From: Cranoglanis bouderius
Taxonomy: Eukaryota; Chordata; Actinopteri; Siluriformes; Cranoglanididae
Assembly (NCBI GenBank): GCA_023630585.1
Contig: CM042555.1
Span: forward strand, 18,547,501 to 18,611,500
Reading direction: 5' to 3'
Length of the DNA: 64,000 nt
Below the pieces are notes generated by a model, which saw only the letters and a program-made list of their open reading frames with translations, did no database searches and was not told the origin of the DNA. This document shows, piece by piece, positions 12,337 to 25,600 of this stretch (position 1 is the first letter of the stretch; each line of letters opens with the position of its first letter). Position numbers and translations under genes: made by a program.

Positions 12337-14870
12337 GGGAAGTCCTTGCAATATAGTAACAAGACTGGACAGACCTTGTTTTGCTGCCCCGCGGTTCCTT
12401 GATCGGACATTCAAGAAGCTGTTCACGTTACCATGGCAACCAGAGTAACATAGCGAATCTTGAAGTACCTGTATTCCGATCTCTTTTGCTGTTTATTCAT
12501 GTCTTGTTTCTCTGCTTCTTAACAATCAACAGATTGCTTGTTAGTAACAACTACCAACCAGTCTTGGTGCACGACGTGGGAATAATCATGGCGCAAGAGG
12601 CAGGATGACGGTGCAAGGGGGGGTTGACGAGTTCCTTGCGACTCTTGCCGGTCCTCATTTTGCTACCTATGCTGGTTCTTGTTTGTATATCACCACATAC
12701 TGTATGGATACCTGATTACCTCCCTTGCATGCCATTTAAGCAATGGGAACTAGTTCATATACTGTGCTCAAAAAAACATCGGAGGAAATCTATTGTTCGT
12801 GTGCAGTGTTTGGACCAAAAATTCAGTGATTGGAGTGAACCGGCCAGACAAAAAAAAGGAATCTGAAGTGACTGAGGTTGGCCCAGATGCTCACAGCACA
12901 CAGTAAAACACTTGCTATTGATCAGAATATTAATCTGAATATTTTAGCTTTCCACGACATGAGTATCATCAAGGCCAATAGTATTGCGATAACAATTTCA
13001 GAATCTTATAATGCACCATTGGTTCAGCGCATGCTGACTTTTGTTGCCCTATTAAAGTCCTCTCTGGTGCCTGTGTGTGTGTTTACCTTCTTAGTCAAGC
13101 TGGATCCCTTTTAAGCAGAGTCAACAAAAACCCAATCTGATGGGGTATTAAGCTCTCCGATCAAATATTCAGGAGTTTTACGTCACAATGTTGTGTTCGC
13201 AACGTCTGCATTTCTATCCCACGTATATAGAGATTGTCTAAACACTTTATGAGTAGGATAGAAAGGCCACAACACATTTGAGCTTGAATCAACTGCATTA
13301 ATATTCTTACCCCCTAACAGCCAATGCTTTGCCTCCCTCAAGTTGATGGATGGCTTTCCCAAGAGAGAGGAGCAGGAACATATTGAAGTGGTTTAGTGAA
13401 ACACGTACCTGGCCGTTACTCCCACTCATTTGTTCTGCCCGAACAAATTTCCTCTCCGCTCCTTGACTGTTTCATCTCTGGATCCAATTCAACTCGAGTA
13501 TCTCTGAATCATTTATGAGTCACTGTTTGATGACAGGAGGTCAGGACATGCATTACCTGGCTAGTTTCCAAATTGTCATGATTTCTGGATTGTTGCCACC
13601 ATTGTAATCTAATTTAGATGTATTAAACACCAGTCGGAAGTAGCCGAAACAACACAACATTGATTCCATGGACTCCTGAAGTACTTGCCAACGGAGAATC
13701 CAGAAATGTGCCTGTTGCGCATGGCAATGGCCTAAACAATTTTAGCATATGGTACCTGAACGTCGGCCACTAAGGGTTTTGACATTTTTCATATTCTCTG
13801 GTTGTGAGAGATCTGTGGGAAGACTATGTTTGCAAAATCGTAAATGTAGAAACATGTTTGATATTTAATAGCGGTTGGCATTTGCATAATCGGAGTGTGT
13901 TTTCAAAAGTTGCAATGTAGTTTTGCTATGGAGTAGCGATGCCTCAGGCAGAAAAACCTGTCTGCTCTTTTAAGCTGTAAACATTGATTAATTAGTAGTG
14001 TTACTTAGAGCAAGTACAGGAACCCAGAGAAACCAATCTTAACTCCATAAACCACCACTTCAGTAAAAATGCTATTTGCAGTCACCCTTTATGAAAGCAG
14101 TAGTTTTAAACGCTATCTTCTGAGTTTGGGCCTCCTTTCAGAATTGCAGGTTTACCAAAATGGATGAACAATGAAAAATTGGTTTGAGTAAGTGTTGGGT
14201 ATCAGTGTAAAGTTCTGTCCATGAATTTGAAACTTTTCTGGAGCTCTTGCCTAGTTTGTGGCTTCGATAAAAGACCAGTGTTTCTCAACACAGCTGAGCC
14301 AGGACTTCCAAACCCCCCTCTGGCAGTCAATGTGACTGTCATTCACAGCTCTGCGGGTGTGTGATTAGAGGGCATCTGACTGAAGCGCTAATGATCCACC
14401 ACTGTGTAAGCGCCCTGTAGGTAATTCGAGGACATGCCCTTGTGTTTTAATTATAGCCCGTAAGCAGTGAAAAACCAGAATCCCCTGCCAGTTATGATTG
14501 GGCCTGAGTCACTAATGGTAGAAACAATTGGCGTGTTGCATCTCATTGAAATAAAAGCAGCTAGTTCTATATTATGAAATTAGACCATCGACCGAAGCCA
14601 CCAAAACAATGTTTGGTTACTTTTGCGTAAGTGACAAAGATACAAAATGTACAAGAGACACTTGTTCCAACTGCCCAACTAATTTAGCGTAATGCAACCC
14701 AGACTGCTGTCTACAGCATTCTCTGAATTTGCTGAATAGAGGGCTTTCTGAATAAGTTTCAAAGTTTATACAGGACTATTGGATTTCATTTGGACATTGC
14801 CGATGCTGTAATTTGAACGATTTAGGAAACGTATCACAACGTACACCTGTACTTTTGAACTTTTTTTCAT
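12337..14870. other. Longest stretch without any recognised feature
   Basis: About 2.5 kb of mixed sequence with no microsatellite, recognised repeat or exon. Short open frames at 12,381-13,114 are unsupported. Confidence 0.4.
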
Positions 14871-14872
14871 TG

Positions 14873-15036
14873 CACTTGTAACTGGCTTGCAGTTACAACC
14901 TGATCACACTGGCACACGCAGTTACAACCTGATCACACTGGCACACTGGGTTCTGGCTGATGACCCCACTTGTAACTTCAAGCCAGTTACAAGTGGGGTC
15001 ATCAGCCAGAATCCAGTGTGCCAGTGTGATCAGGTT
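14873..15036. repeat. Foldback: 51-bp inverted repeat with nested copies
   Basis: Arms 14926-14976 and 14986-15036 are complementary at 50 of 51 positions with a 9-nt spacer. The outer left side repeats part of the arm directly (AACCTGATCACACTGGCACAC occurs twice), and 14873-14889 is complementary to 14979-14995. It abuts a Tc1-like relic. Confidence 0.9.
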
Positions 15037-15053
15037 CTCTCCCTCACTGCAAG

Positions 15054-15430
15054 CTTTTTAATCGACGATCCATTATGGAGAGTTTCACGTTCCCTCCAGG
15101 GGTTCGAAGGACAGAACTTCATACCTACGGTCAAGCATGGTGGTGGAAGTGTGATGGTGTGGGGATGCTTTGCTGCTTCAGGGCCTGGGCAACTTGCAAT
15201 AATTGAGAGAAACATGAATTCTGCTCTCTACCAGAAAATCCTAAAGGAGAATGTCTGGTCTTCAGTCCGTAAGTTGAAACTCGAGCACAACTGGATTATG
15301 CAGCAAGACAATGATCCAAAGCATAGGAGTAAATTCTAACCCCAGAAGTAAGTGAAAGACTGATGACCAGTTATCGGAAGCGTTTGGTTGCAGTTATTGC
15401 TGCTAAAGGTGGCACAACCAGATTTTAAGT
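15054..15430 (+). pseudogene. Tc1-like transposase relic (cut-and-paste DNA transposon)
   Basis: The frame from 15,054 to 15,339 encodes PTVKHGGGSVMVWGCFA and MQQDNDPKH, the segment holding the second Asp of the DDE triad in Tc1/mariner transposases, and stops just after KHRSK. A further piece, 15,351-15,428, in another frame encodes SERLMTSYRKRLVAVIAAKG, a typical C-terminal end, and then stops. The DNA-binding N-terminus, first Asp and last Glu region are missing, with an internal deletion and a frameshift, so it cannot be active. The 3' side (GTTTAAGTGGGCAGTTAGTT) resembles the terminal region of these elements. Confidence 0.88.
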
Positions 15431-15476
15431 TTAAGTGGGCAGTTAGTTTTTTCACATGGGTGATTAGGTGTTGGAT

Positions 15477-15861
<385 letters not shown>

Positions 15862-15949
15862 ATGGCTCCTAGAGTTCTCTAAGAGGTGGGTGGATATTTG
15901 TCCTCCAGGCAGTGCTGGCTTCCTGCTCCTTTCTGTCTGTCTAGCATCC

Positions 15950-16545
15950 GCCATGTCATGCATTTGTCTGTCCACCCATATCCTCCCATCTTGCATCCAT
16001 CCATACTTCTATTTGTCATGTCAACCATCTGTCCATTTATCCATCCATCCATCTGTCTATATAGCCACCTATCCATCTAGCCTCCCATTTGTTTATTCAT
16101 CCATCTGTCCACTTATCCTTCTATTTGTCTATTCATCCATACAGTATATCCATTTATACATCTATCCATTTTTCTTTTCATCCATCTTTCCAACTATCCA
16201 TTTACCCATGCTTTCATTTGTCTATTCGTCCATCTATCCATCATCCCATCCATCCATTTTTCCATTTGTCTATCCATCCGTTTATCCATCCATTTATCTG
16301 TCTTTCCATTTGTCTCTTCAACCATCTCACCAACTATCCATCCATCTTTCCATTTGTCTATTCATCTGTCCATTTAGCCACCCATTCATCTACCCTTCAA
16401 TTTGTTTATTCATCCATCAATCAGTTTATCCATTTATCCTCCTGTTTGTCTATTCATCCATTTTTCCATCTATCAGTCCTTCCATTTGTCTGTTCATCAG
16501 CCTATCCACCTGTCCATTTATTCATCCATCCATCGCAGCATTGCT
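15950..16545. repeat. Degenerate ATCC/ATCT tandem repeat array
   Basis: About 600 bp of CCATCCAT, TATCCATC and TTTGTCTATTCATCC units. A longer unit (CCATTTGTCTATTCATCCAT, about 50-60 bp spacing) is superimposed. Because the base unit rarely creates stops, long Ser/Pro/Ile/His frames run through it; these are not genes. Confidence 0.9.
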
Positions 16546-16872
16546 GTGAAATTGTAGTCATTGGGTCATAAAAGCCAAATAGGGTTAGTATTCATTTATG
16601 CCGTATGCAACACTATCCGGTGCACTGGTTTAAATTCTGTACACTGTGGTCGCCGATCACAGGTTGTCCTGTGTCCTCTACATGTATTTCTTTTGTCCCT
16701 CATGTATCTCCACACGCTGAAGAATCAGTATTGGCAATGTAAAACATGATTATCATTAGGACATGGTTATTTATTTATGAAATTTCCTCAGTGCATCACT
16801 TTCTGAACAGAGCTTAAGAAGGAATGTTGTGGATTTTTTTTGTTTGTTTTCCTGACTGATAACTCCCAGGTG

Positions 16873-16918
<46 letters not shown>

Positions 16919-17806
16919 TGAAAAGATAGCACGAGATAGCAACCTCATATTTTTGAAACTGTTCTCTCCAGCTTTCATCTCTAAAGCTTTGGGAAGATCA
17001 CAAGGCAGCTTGGTGTGTGTGTATGTGTGTGAGACAGAGAGAGAGCGAGAGAGATGGCGGTTCATATTGAGGCTTGATACAGTCAGATGATCTGATAGAG
17101 AAAGAAAAAAAAAAAAACAACTTTTTTTTCGCCCTAAGCATTGTTGTTCTCTGAGGAAAAGAATCTTACAGTTTACCGTGTGTTCCAGTAAGTTTTACGT
17201 AGCCAGCTAGTCCATCTGTACACTCTACCCTTCTAGCCAGCTAACTGCTGAACTTGGCCACTGGTTTAAATAACGCAGTGTAATGTTTAGCATAATGCTG
17301 ACCAGCTTGCTTGTGCAATAAAATAATTCACTTGAGCAGAATTGTTGCTACTATTAGTTACTACTGTAATGTTAGCGTTCGCTAAGCTGACCAATTAGCC
17401 TGCTAATGTCATAGCTGGATAACTTGGCTAATGTTGCTACTCTAGCAGGTTTGTCATTAAAACTTGTATTTAAAGTGAAGCAGTATGTCAATCAAAGGAA
17501 AGGCTAGCAGTGTAGTCACGTGACCACCAACTCCTTCATCCAAGACCCAGGAGTGCCTATGACTCAGTGAAATGCTATAAAAATCTGGAAATAACTGTCA
17601 GTTTGAAGTAGATTGTACATGCTAATTGCTAAAAACATCTTTTTCTTGTAGTTAGGCTAATATCTAGCTATTAGGACTATGTCTGCGGACTGACTTTTTA
17701 GCAAGCTGAGGTAAATGTGAGGTAAATTGGCAATTGAATCAAACTTATCCTTCGCTGTGAGCTAGCAAGAGTTTTCACCTTATGTATTTGTGTTTGTGTG
17801 TTGCAG
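16546..17806. other. Non-genic stretch with (TG)n
   Basis: (TG)n at 16,874-16,915 and GA-rich 17,034-17,055. Otherwise AT-rich DNA with frequent GCTAGC words; nothing gene-like. Confidence 0.45.
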
Positions 17807-17862
17807 GTGAGACGGTGTGTACCAGTGGTGCTAGCAGAAGGAGTAGCAGTCACTCTCAGCAG
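17807..17862 (+). other. Possible 56-nt exon of unknown gene
   Basis: The acceptor GTGTTGCAG is followed by 56 nt open in more than one frame and then the donor GTAGGT. One frame reads GETVCTSGASRRSSSHSQQ, with an RRSSS stretch like a basophilic kinase site. I do not recognise it and see no partner exons nearby. It could be a 5' noncoding exon or chance. Confidence 0.15.
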
Positions 17863-17988
17863 GTAGGTAAAGGAGGCGTGGCCTATGGGTCTCACTCTCT
17901 ATGGGAAGGAGGTGTGGCCTCTGTGCGTTTAGTCCTACTGAAGGAGGTGTGGCCTCTGTGCTGGCATCCTGATACAGTCCTGCTTTTG

Positions 17989-18137
17989 GTCTCTCTCTCT
18001 CGCTCTCTCTCTCTGTCTCTCTCTCTCTCTCTTGGCTGAGTGTCATGGGTAATGTCGAGTTGGCCAGACAATTTACGATGCTGGAAAAGTACTAATGACC
18101 GAAGCAACGTTTTCTTATAAAACTTCCCGCTGCACAG

Positions 18138-18183
<46 letters not shown>

Positions 18184-18927
18184 CGTTTTTCCCATTTATT
18201 TCCCATCACTTTGATGTCAGCTGCTGCTTATGTAATATTCTATAATATTAATATTTGACATTATATGGTGTCATGCATGTCCAGAAAAGTCAAATCCTTC
18301 CTTAATGATGTCATTCAGGCAAAAACTCGACTATAACTGCCCAAAGTGTCTTCACTGGACCACGCCTGTAGTAAACTGTTTTAGACTCGTACGCGTCCGT
18401 TAGACTAACCCCACTTAGCCCGACAGCTATAAGCCGGATTATGAATAAAGAGGATTGGGATTTATTTTGTTATTATAATCCACTAAATCTGCGTTTCCTA
18501 GTTCCAAGTGAGAAGAACACGACTGCACAGTGTAGCAATCGGAATCGAGTCCTGGACGCTGTGCGTCGTCCTAAATCGTCTCAGGGCTTCTGACCCTTCC
18601 TAAATAGACCTCCACCCTCTCTGTCTGTCTGATGTGAGTAACGGCAGGCAGGAGAGACAGAGAGAGAGAGAGAGGGGGAGAGGCTTCGGTGACTGTGTGT
18701 ATCAGATACACAGACCTCTGGGCAGATGGGAAAAGGGCGAAATTGAGACGGAGGAAACGCCCACACGTGATTGTTAAAGCAATCCAGAGTGAAGTTTTAG
18801 TCTCTATCTCTCTGTCTGTCTTTCTGTCTCTCTCTCTCTCTCGGTCTGTCTGTCTATCTCTGTTTCTCTCCCCCGTCTGTCTCTCTCTCCCCCCCTCTCT
18901 CTCTCTCTTTCTTGCTGTATCTCTTTC

Positions 18928-18966
<39 letters not shown>

Positions 18967-19065
18967 CTCTGTCTGTTTGTCTCTCTGTCTCTTTCTTGCT
19001 GTATGTCTGTCTGTCTGTCTCTCCCTCTCTCTCTTACGCTCTCTTTCTTGTGAGGAATGTCTCTG

Positions 19066-19104
<39 letters not shown>

Positions 19105-19589
19105 CTCTCTCTCTCTCTGTAAAGCCCTCCCACTGCTCCTCTGGCCGCCCTCCAGTCCTCTCGTCTCTTCTTTTCTTTTTCTTTTCTAAATCCTCGTCCC
19201 CTCCTCTGTGCTTTGACACATGCCATGATGTCATGCGTGTCCAGAAAAGTCAAATTTTTCTTTAATGATGTTGTTCAGGCAAAAGCCCCAGCACTGCTCC
19301 CAATCTTAAAGCTGCACTAAGTGTTTTTATCCATGGGGGAAAAATCCTAACGAGGCTGAGGAGAACATTAAACATTAAAGCATGCGCTTACAGAGTCCCT
19401 GACCTCCGAGTGCAAATAACAGTGCAAATACATTGCAGAAATACATTCTCTGTCTCTATCTCTCTTTCTGTCTCTATCTCTGTCTCTGTTTTTCTTCCTG
19501 TCTCTCTCTCCCTCTGCCTCTCTTCCTGTCTCTCTTACCCCTCTGTTTCTCTCTCCATCTGTCTCTATCTGTATGTCTTGCTCTGTCTG

Positions 19590-19656
<67 letters not shown>

Positions 19657-19788
19657 TCCCATCTCTCTGTTTTCCGTCCTGTCTCTCTTGTCATCTGTCT
19701 CTCTCTCTCGGTCTCACTCAGTTGTCTGTTTCTCGCTGTCCCCTGTTCCTCCCTCTGACTTTCTGTTTCTGTCATGCTCGCTCGCTCG

Positions 19789-19821
<33 letters not shown>

Positions 19822-19830
19822 TCTCTCTAA
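17989..19830. repeat. Cluster of (TC)n blocks
   Basis: Blocks at 17,989-18,032, 18,140-18,180, 18,800-19,120 and 19,447-19,828 consist of TCTCTC with CTGTCTGTC and CTTTCTTGCTGT interruptions. A 60-bp duplication (18,271 and 19,231) lies between them. Long Ser/Leu or Arg/Glu frames here are simple-sequence artefacts. Confidence 0.92.
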
Positions 19831-20223
19831 TTTAATAAAGTCTGTGCATGACTGACCTCACTCTTACAGAATGCACCAAAACACAGTTTTGTGTGTGTGT
19901 GTGTGTCATTGAGTGAGAGTGAAAGAAAGAGAGATCCAGTATGCTGCCTTTCCCTGATAAACACCACTAACACTAATTTGCTGTGTGTGTGTTTGTGTTT
20001 GTGTGTCTACAGGTTCAAAGCTTTTTTCCCCAATAGAAGAATTTGCTAATAAAGTTCGGGCCATGACCCGCTATTGGAGTCGCTTCAGAAACAACCTACT
20101 GCTGTTTTATAGTGTTTAATAAAGTGAGGGGTGTGTGTGTGTGTGGGGTGGCATGCGAAGCTCTATCTGAGACCCTGGAGACTCGGCTGTAGTTGGAGAT
20201 GACCTTTGACTTTTAACAGTTGG

Positions 20224-20268
<45 letters not shown>

Positions 20269-21400
20269 GTGGAATGCAGCTGTGATGGAAGACGGCTAAA
20301 TTCTCCCCGAGCTCGTCTCACTGCTCCGTCTCTGCCCACGCAAGCATTTTACCCAGAATTCCCGGGAAGGCATCGGCGCTCGCTGTGCCAGGACCGTTTG
20401 CTGGTGTTAGCCCTCTTATCGCCACATCGCGATTAGCCGTACGCTAGCTTTCAGAGTAGATTTATACACCGTGTGCTAACGGTATGTGTTTAACATTCTC
20501 CCTGTCAGTTGATTTTATCAGTTGAGGTGTAATTAATTAATCACTCACACACACACTCTCTCCCACACACACACACACACACACACAGACAGAGCTCACT
20601 GACTGATTCACAATTCTTAAAATTCCCTTGAGGCGCTTTTTGCTAGCTCATAAGCATCTTTCATTCTCTGGTGTTGTAATTGGAATGTGTAACACACACA
20701 CACACACACACACACCACATTATGACTAAATCACGCATTCTGTCATACTAAGACACACTATTGTGAATCTCAGAATTATGCTAATAGCATTAAGAATGAA
20801 ATGCCTTAGCTTGCAGAGATTAGCTGTTATTATTTGTTAGCTACATTAGCCTCGTAGCGCCAGGGCTAAATTCAGATCCCAAACACACAGGAATGACTGA
20901 TTTTACTTTTAATTCTTTGCTAATATCTGTGGTGTTTTTTTTTTTTTTTGTTTTTTTTTTCTTTTCTCTCCACACTTTGGCACGCTGTTGTAGACAGTTT
21001 AATAGCTAGCTAATCAGCGAATTAGCAGTTTGTATGAGGTAGCTGTAGCCTGACAGCTGACAGGAAGGCTAAACTAATGATATTTAGCTGTATTAACTAA
21101 CGTAGTCTATGTAGTAGCTAGCTAATAGTATGCTTGGTAGTCAGCTAGTTAGTTAGTAAGAGATGGTTTCCATAATGATACAGCAGAAATGTTTGCTAAA
21201 CTAGTGGCCTCTGGCTACATTACAGATAATGTAGCTTACCATTATGCTTTACTGTAATTCATTTTCTTGTAAATGTACTTTTGTAAGCTCCAGTGATAAA
21301 ACTGATAATGTCCTGTACACATCTGGCCAAAACGACATTAGTCTGGTGAATAGTGTTTTTCTTGCTTGAGTCAAGTGTGCATTGTGCTCGTGACAGGTGT
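19831..21400. other. Non-genic stretch with TG/CA microsatellites
   Basis: (TG)n at 19,890-19,906, 20,131-20,146 and 20,228-20,267, and (CA)n at 20,567-20,585 and 20,694-20,715. From 20,640 the DNA is AT-rich with many TAGCTAGC words. No exon recognised. Confidence 0.45.
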
Positions 21401-21424
21401 CTAAGACACTTTGTGGAAGTTAGA

Positions 21425-22036
21425 CGTCATCATATGAATCATTTTTGCGTAAATTGTTTTAACAACAATCGTTTTCATGTGAGCAATGTTCGTGTGAACC
21501 ATTTTAGTGCAAACCATTGCCAAGTCCACCGTTTTCATGTAAATCATTTTGGTGTGAACCTTATTCTTGTGAATCATCACTTCCATGTTAACCATTTTGG
21601 TGTGTACAATTCTCACATGAATCGTTTTTGTGTGAACCATTTCCAAGTCGATCTTTTTCACGTGGATCTTTTTCACGTGAATCACTTTTGTATGAATCAT
21701 TTCCATGTGAACTTTTACCAAGTCAACCATTTTAGTGTGAACCATTTCCAAATGAATCATTTTTGTATGAATAATTTCCATGTGAATCATTACCAAGTCG
21801 GGTGTTTTCATGTGAACCATTTTTGCATGAATCATGTTCACATGAATCATTTTTGTGTGCACCATTTCCAAGTCGAACTTTTTCACGTGAATCGCTTTCA
21901 CGTGAACTATTACCAAGTCAACCATTTTAGTGTGAACCATTTTTACATGAATCGTTTTTGTGTGGACCATTTCCAAGTCGATCTTTTTCGCATGACCCTT
22001 TTTCACGCAAATCATTTTCACTTGAATCCTTTTTTT
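21425..22036. repeat. 15-bp minisatellite (CATGTGAATCATTTT type)
   Basis: About 40 diverged copies of a 15-bp unit near CATGTGAATCATTTT or CAAGTCGATCTTTTT. Because 15 is a multiple of three, frames stay open: 21,353-22,282 plus (309 codons, HVNHF-like pentapeptides) and 21,401-22,021 minus. Four CACGTG sites occur (21659, 21674, 21884, 21899). No conserved domain; I treat it as noncoding. Confidence 0.85.
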
Positions 22037-22573
22037 TTTTTGTGTGTGAGAATCAATATTTTGGGAATCGTTTTCATGAGAATGATTTTAACTAGATTTG
22101 TTTTAGATTCATTTTTCAGTTTATATTCCTGCATTCAACTAAAACTTGTAACTCGTGATTTCCAAACTGGGAAAAACCAAAGAAAATGGACCCTCAGCTT
22201 GTCAACTCGGGACGGTCTCCTGAACCCTGAGTTCAGCAAGTGCCGTCAAATCAACATGGCTGCTTACATGCATTACCAGTAAACAAAGTAGCATTTATTA
22301 ATTTTTCTGTATATACAAGTATTAGCTTTGGATCAGCGTCAATCATCAGTTAGCTAGCTAGCTTGCTGCTAACAAAAGGGGGTGGGGTTGGGTGATTTTT
22401 AGCTTGTGTGGGAGCTTTTTTTTTTTTTTCTGGCAGGTGCATGGCACAAATGGTAAAAACATCCCTTTTTATGATGTTTAAGAATGCGCCAAAGCAAAAA
22501 CAGACGGATGCCGCTTTTAGACTGCGGGTGAACTGTAACTATTTCAGGCAGGTATGTGGTGTGGCTTAGGGAT

Positions 22574-22618
<45 letters not shown>

Positions 22619-25600
22619 GGATCAGTCATTCTGTGCAGGGACTGCACTGCAGACTGGTGTGATTGGCTCAAGCTCAGATAATTCAGGAACTTATCTTAGC
22701 ACTCGCTTAAACCGTTCCAGACTTGGATCGACTCCATTTCTGGGCGGAATTCCAGAGATAAAAGGGCCGGGATTACATCTGGAATGATTTATTGGTATCC
22801 CGGTACGCCACGATTATGGAAATCTGAAATAGTGATATCGTTATGTTAGACCAGCACAGATACTGACAGCCTAAAGAAACATTATTAACAGGTCTGGCAT
22901 GTTGGTTAAACTATCCACAATCCACAATCGTCAACATTATCCACATGTTGACGATTTCTATCTATTTATTTATTTATTATTCTTTTTTTTTTTTTTAAAT
23001 CCTTTTCCAACCTTAATCAGACTCTGGAGCTCTGCTATCAGCTGAAATAGACGATGCCAGAAGCTTAACAAGCTCGGCTTTCTGCCAGGCGGCAGACGAA
23101 CGCCAGACGCATCATGAATAATTCATTAAATATAGGGTTTTTTTTTTTTTTTATGTGGCCTTGCAGACAACTGCAAATCTCTCCAAGACTCTCTGGTTTG
23201 AGATTCTGCAAAATAAATAAATAAATAAATAAAAAAAAGTCCATGTCCGTATTTTTCCCCATAATTATCGTTTCTGGTTTGATCGTTCTTTCTACTTGGG
23301 TCAGCACTGCTCGCTTCAGCACCCAGCAATTAAAAAGGCATAAGAAGACGAGGTTGCTGCGCTGAGGTTTCGCTGCATGTGTTATTAAACGTGTTCATGC
23401 AGAGTTCAGGGACTCCTCAGAGCTGGGGCCGGACGATACATTGCGTTATGTGTGTTGGAAGAACAGGAAATGCAAATTGTCGCAAGATGACATCATCAGA
23501 AGAGCACCAGAAAATCGCAGACTTCACTGTATATCAATACCATTTATTTCCAGAGTTGTTTTTTTTTTTTTTTTTTTTAAATACCTGTCAATACTGATAC
23601 TGATCCCCATACCGAAATGAGTAACCTACTTATACATATGAATCAATGAGGGGCGTCAAAACGTGTTATTTAAATAGTGGCACTCACATGCGTGTTGATG
23701 ACACCTAAGGTACTAGTCTCGTTCTTTATAACTTTACCTCGTTGTTTTTAAAAGAAGTGCGTTAGCTAGCTACATTAGTAACCTTGAGCAGGCATTGTTT
23801 CATTTTGGGGAAAAAAACAACAACGGTTTATTGTTTTCGTTGTGACTGAATCCCTCGTTGTCAATGACCAATAGTAAACGATCGTCAAGAACAACCCCCT
23901 GGGTAAGAGCTGTTATTTTCACTCGCCTAGCTTTGCCTGTACAGAGTTTTACGTTCAAGACGTTTCATCAGATCGCTTGTATTTTACGACGATGTTGTAG
24001 TTCCTCCACCCGATATTTTCGGAGAGCACAGTTTGCAGTCGCCTTCGATCGCCATCATTATAATCGTGAAATACGTCCAGATGACTGTACGCTAGGCTTA
24101 CAGGTAAATAAGCAGGATATTGGACCAATACCTGATACCCTACTATTAACTAGAGATGGAATACAGTGACAGGAACTAAGTGCCGTCCTAACGATCTAAT
24201 TCGTTTCATCTCATTATCAATAACCCGCTTTTCCATTCAGATTTCTTGTATGAAGACGGGTAGATGGAAGATCAGACGTGCACGGCTTTGAAGGTGAGAA
24301 CGAACTGCTGGTAGCTAGCGTACAATCGAAATCGCATCGCCAAAAGGTCGGCCGTGGTTTCGTTGTGTTTCCATCCGCTACTGTTATGTAACTTCTTACT
24401 TTATTTTATTTTTTCAAGTTACCGTAACAAGACGATGTCATCAAAAGAGGGCTTCTGAGACGAGTAAAGATTCGATTTCAACAAATTTACCGTAAACTAC
24501 AGACGTTGCATCCATTGAATCCACCATGTTTTCTTACCGGGAAAAAAAAAAATCCAGAGTTTCCCCACTCGTAATTACGACTTTCGTGTGCGTTCAACTC
24601 GTAAATACGAACTTTCCGACATGACTCGAACGCGCCGTTAATCCGCACGGCACCATACTAAGCGGTATGTTAAAGGTTAGCGTAACCTGTAGGGTCCACA
24701 TCAGAGTTTTGTTGTTGTTTTGTTTACGATGTTTAAACGTTGATATCGGGGTCCAGTTAAGATCAACTTAAAACACTGGAGTTAATACACAAGTTGCTGT
24801 CGGACATTCGGGCTAACGTTGCGTCACCCCTGCCTTGTTGCTTTGTGTTTTTATTAACAAATCACTTAACAAACTGAGCGTTTGACAGGACTCTAATTTC
24901 ATTACACGGTCATGCGTCAGTTACGCAATCTCTGGAGGAAATCGTAACGCGTTGCTTACCGTAGCTGGTTCACTATTTGAATACGCTAAACCTGATCGTT
25001 TTTCTTTATTCGGCAATGCGCCAAGTGTTAGTGTTGCGAAACGTGTTTTTTTTTTTTTTTTTTTTTTTTTGTGACGTTTAGGTGTTTATTTGGATTCCTG
25101 CCTGCCGTAAAAGTCTTTTATGAGCTTTCGGGTGGCAGTTTGAACAATCGGGCTGGATAAAAGCCCAGCATGTGAACATGAGTGGTGGGGTGGGGGGGGA
25201 AGAGAAAAGGGAAGGGAGAGAAAAGAAAAATGTGGAGTGCATTGAAAGAGGGAAATTTATGTGGTGTGTAAAGGTTAGCTGAAGCCTGAACTCTCTGAGG
25301 TTTTGTGGTGTGTACTGACACACACACACACACTTATAAAGAAACAGGAGATTCCAACCTGAAGAGGACTACGTGAAGGGTTGTTTTAAAACCAGATCGA
25401 TTCTTATTGCACGCTCTGACCTCAGATCAGTTTTGTGCTTTAACTCCTGACTCAGGGAGTTCAGGTTCGCAGCCAAACTCTGATCCCGGATCAGTTTGTA
25501 CTGACAAGCTCGTTTCCTGGCCCTGTACTCCGCAGCTGTGACTTTGGTCTTTTTGTTCGCGTTCTTGGCCCTTTTGGTGGGCCTTTTGAACGAGAGGGAG

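Noticed and set aside
18689..19855. Ser/Leu-rich plus frames and Arg/Glu-rich minus frames up to 166 codons
   Set aside because: They come from (TC)n repeats; composition and multi-frame openness show simple-sequence origin.
23858..24169. 103-codon open frame (Arg/Thr-rich)
   Set aside because: I recognise no family, and it has no flanking exons or promoter signs.
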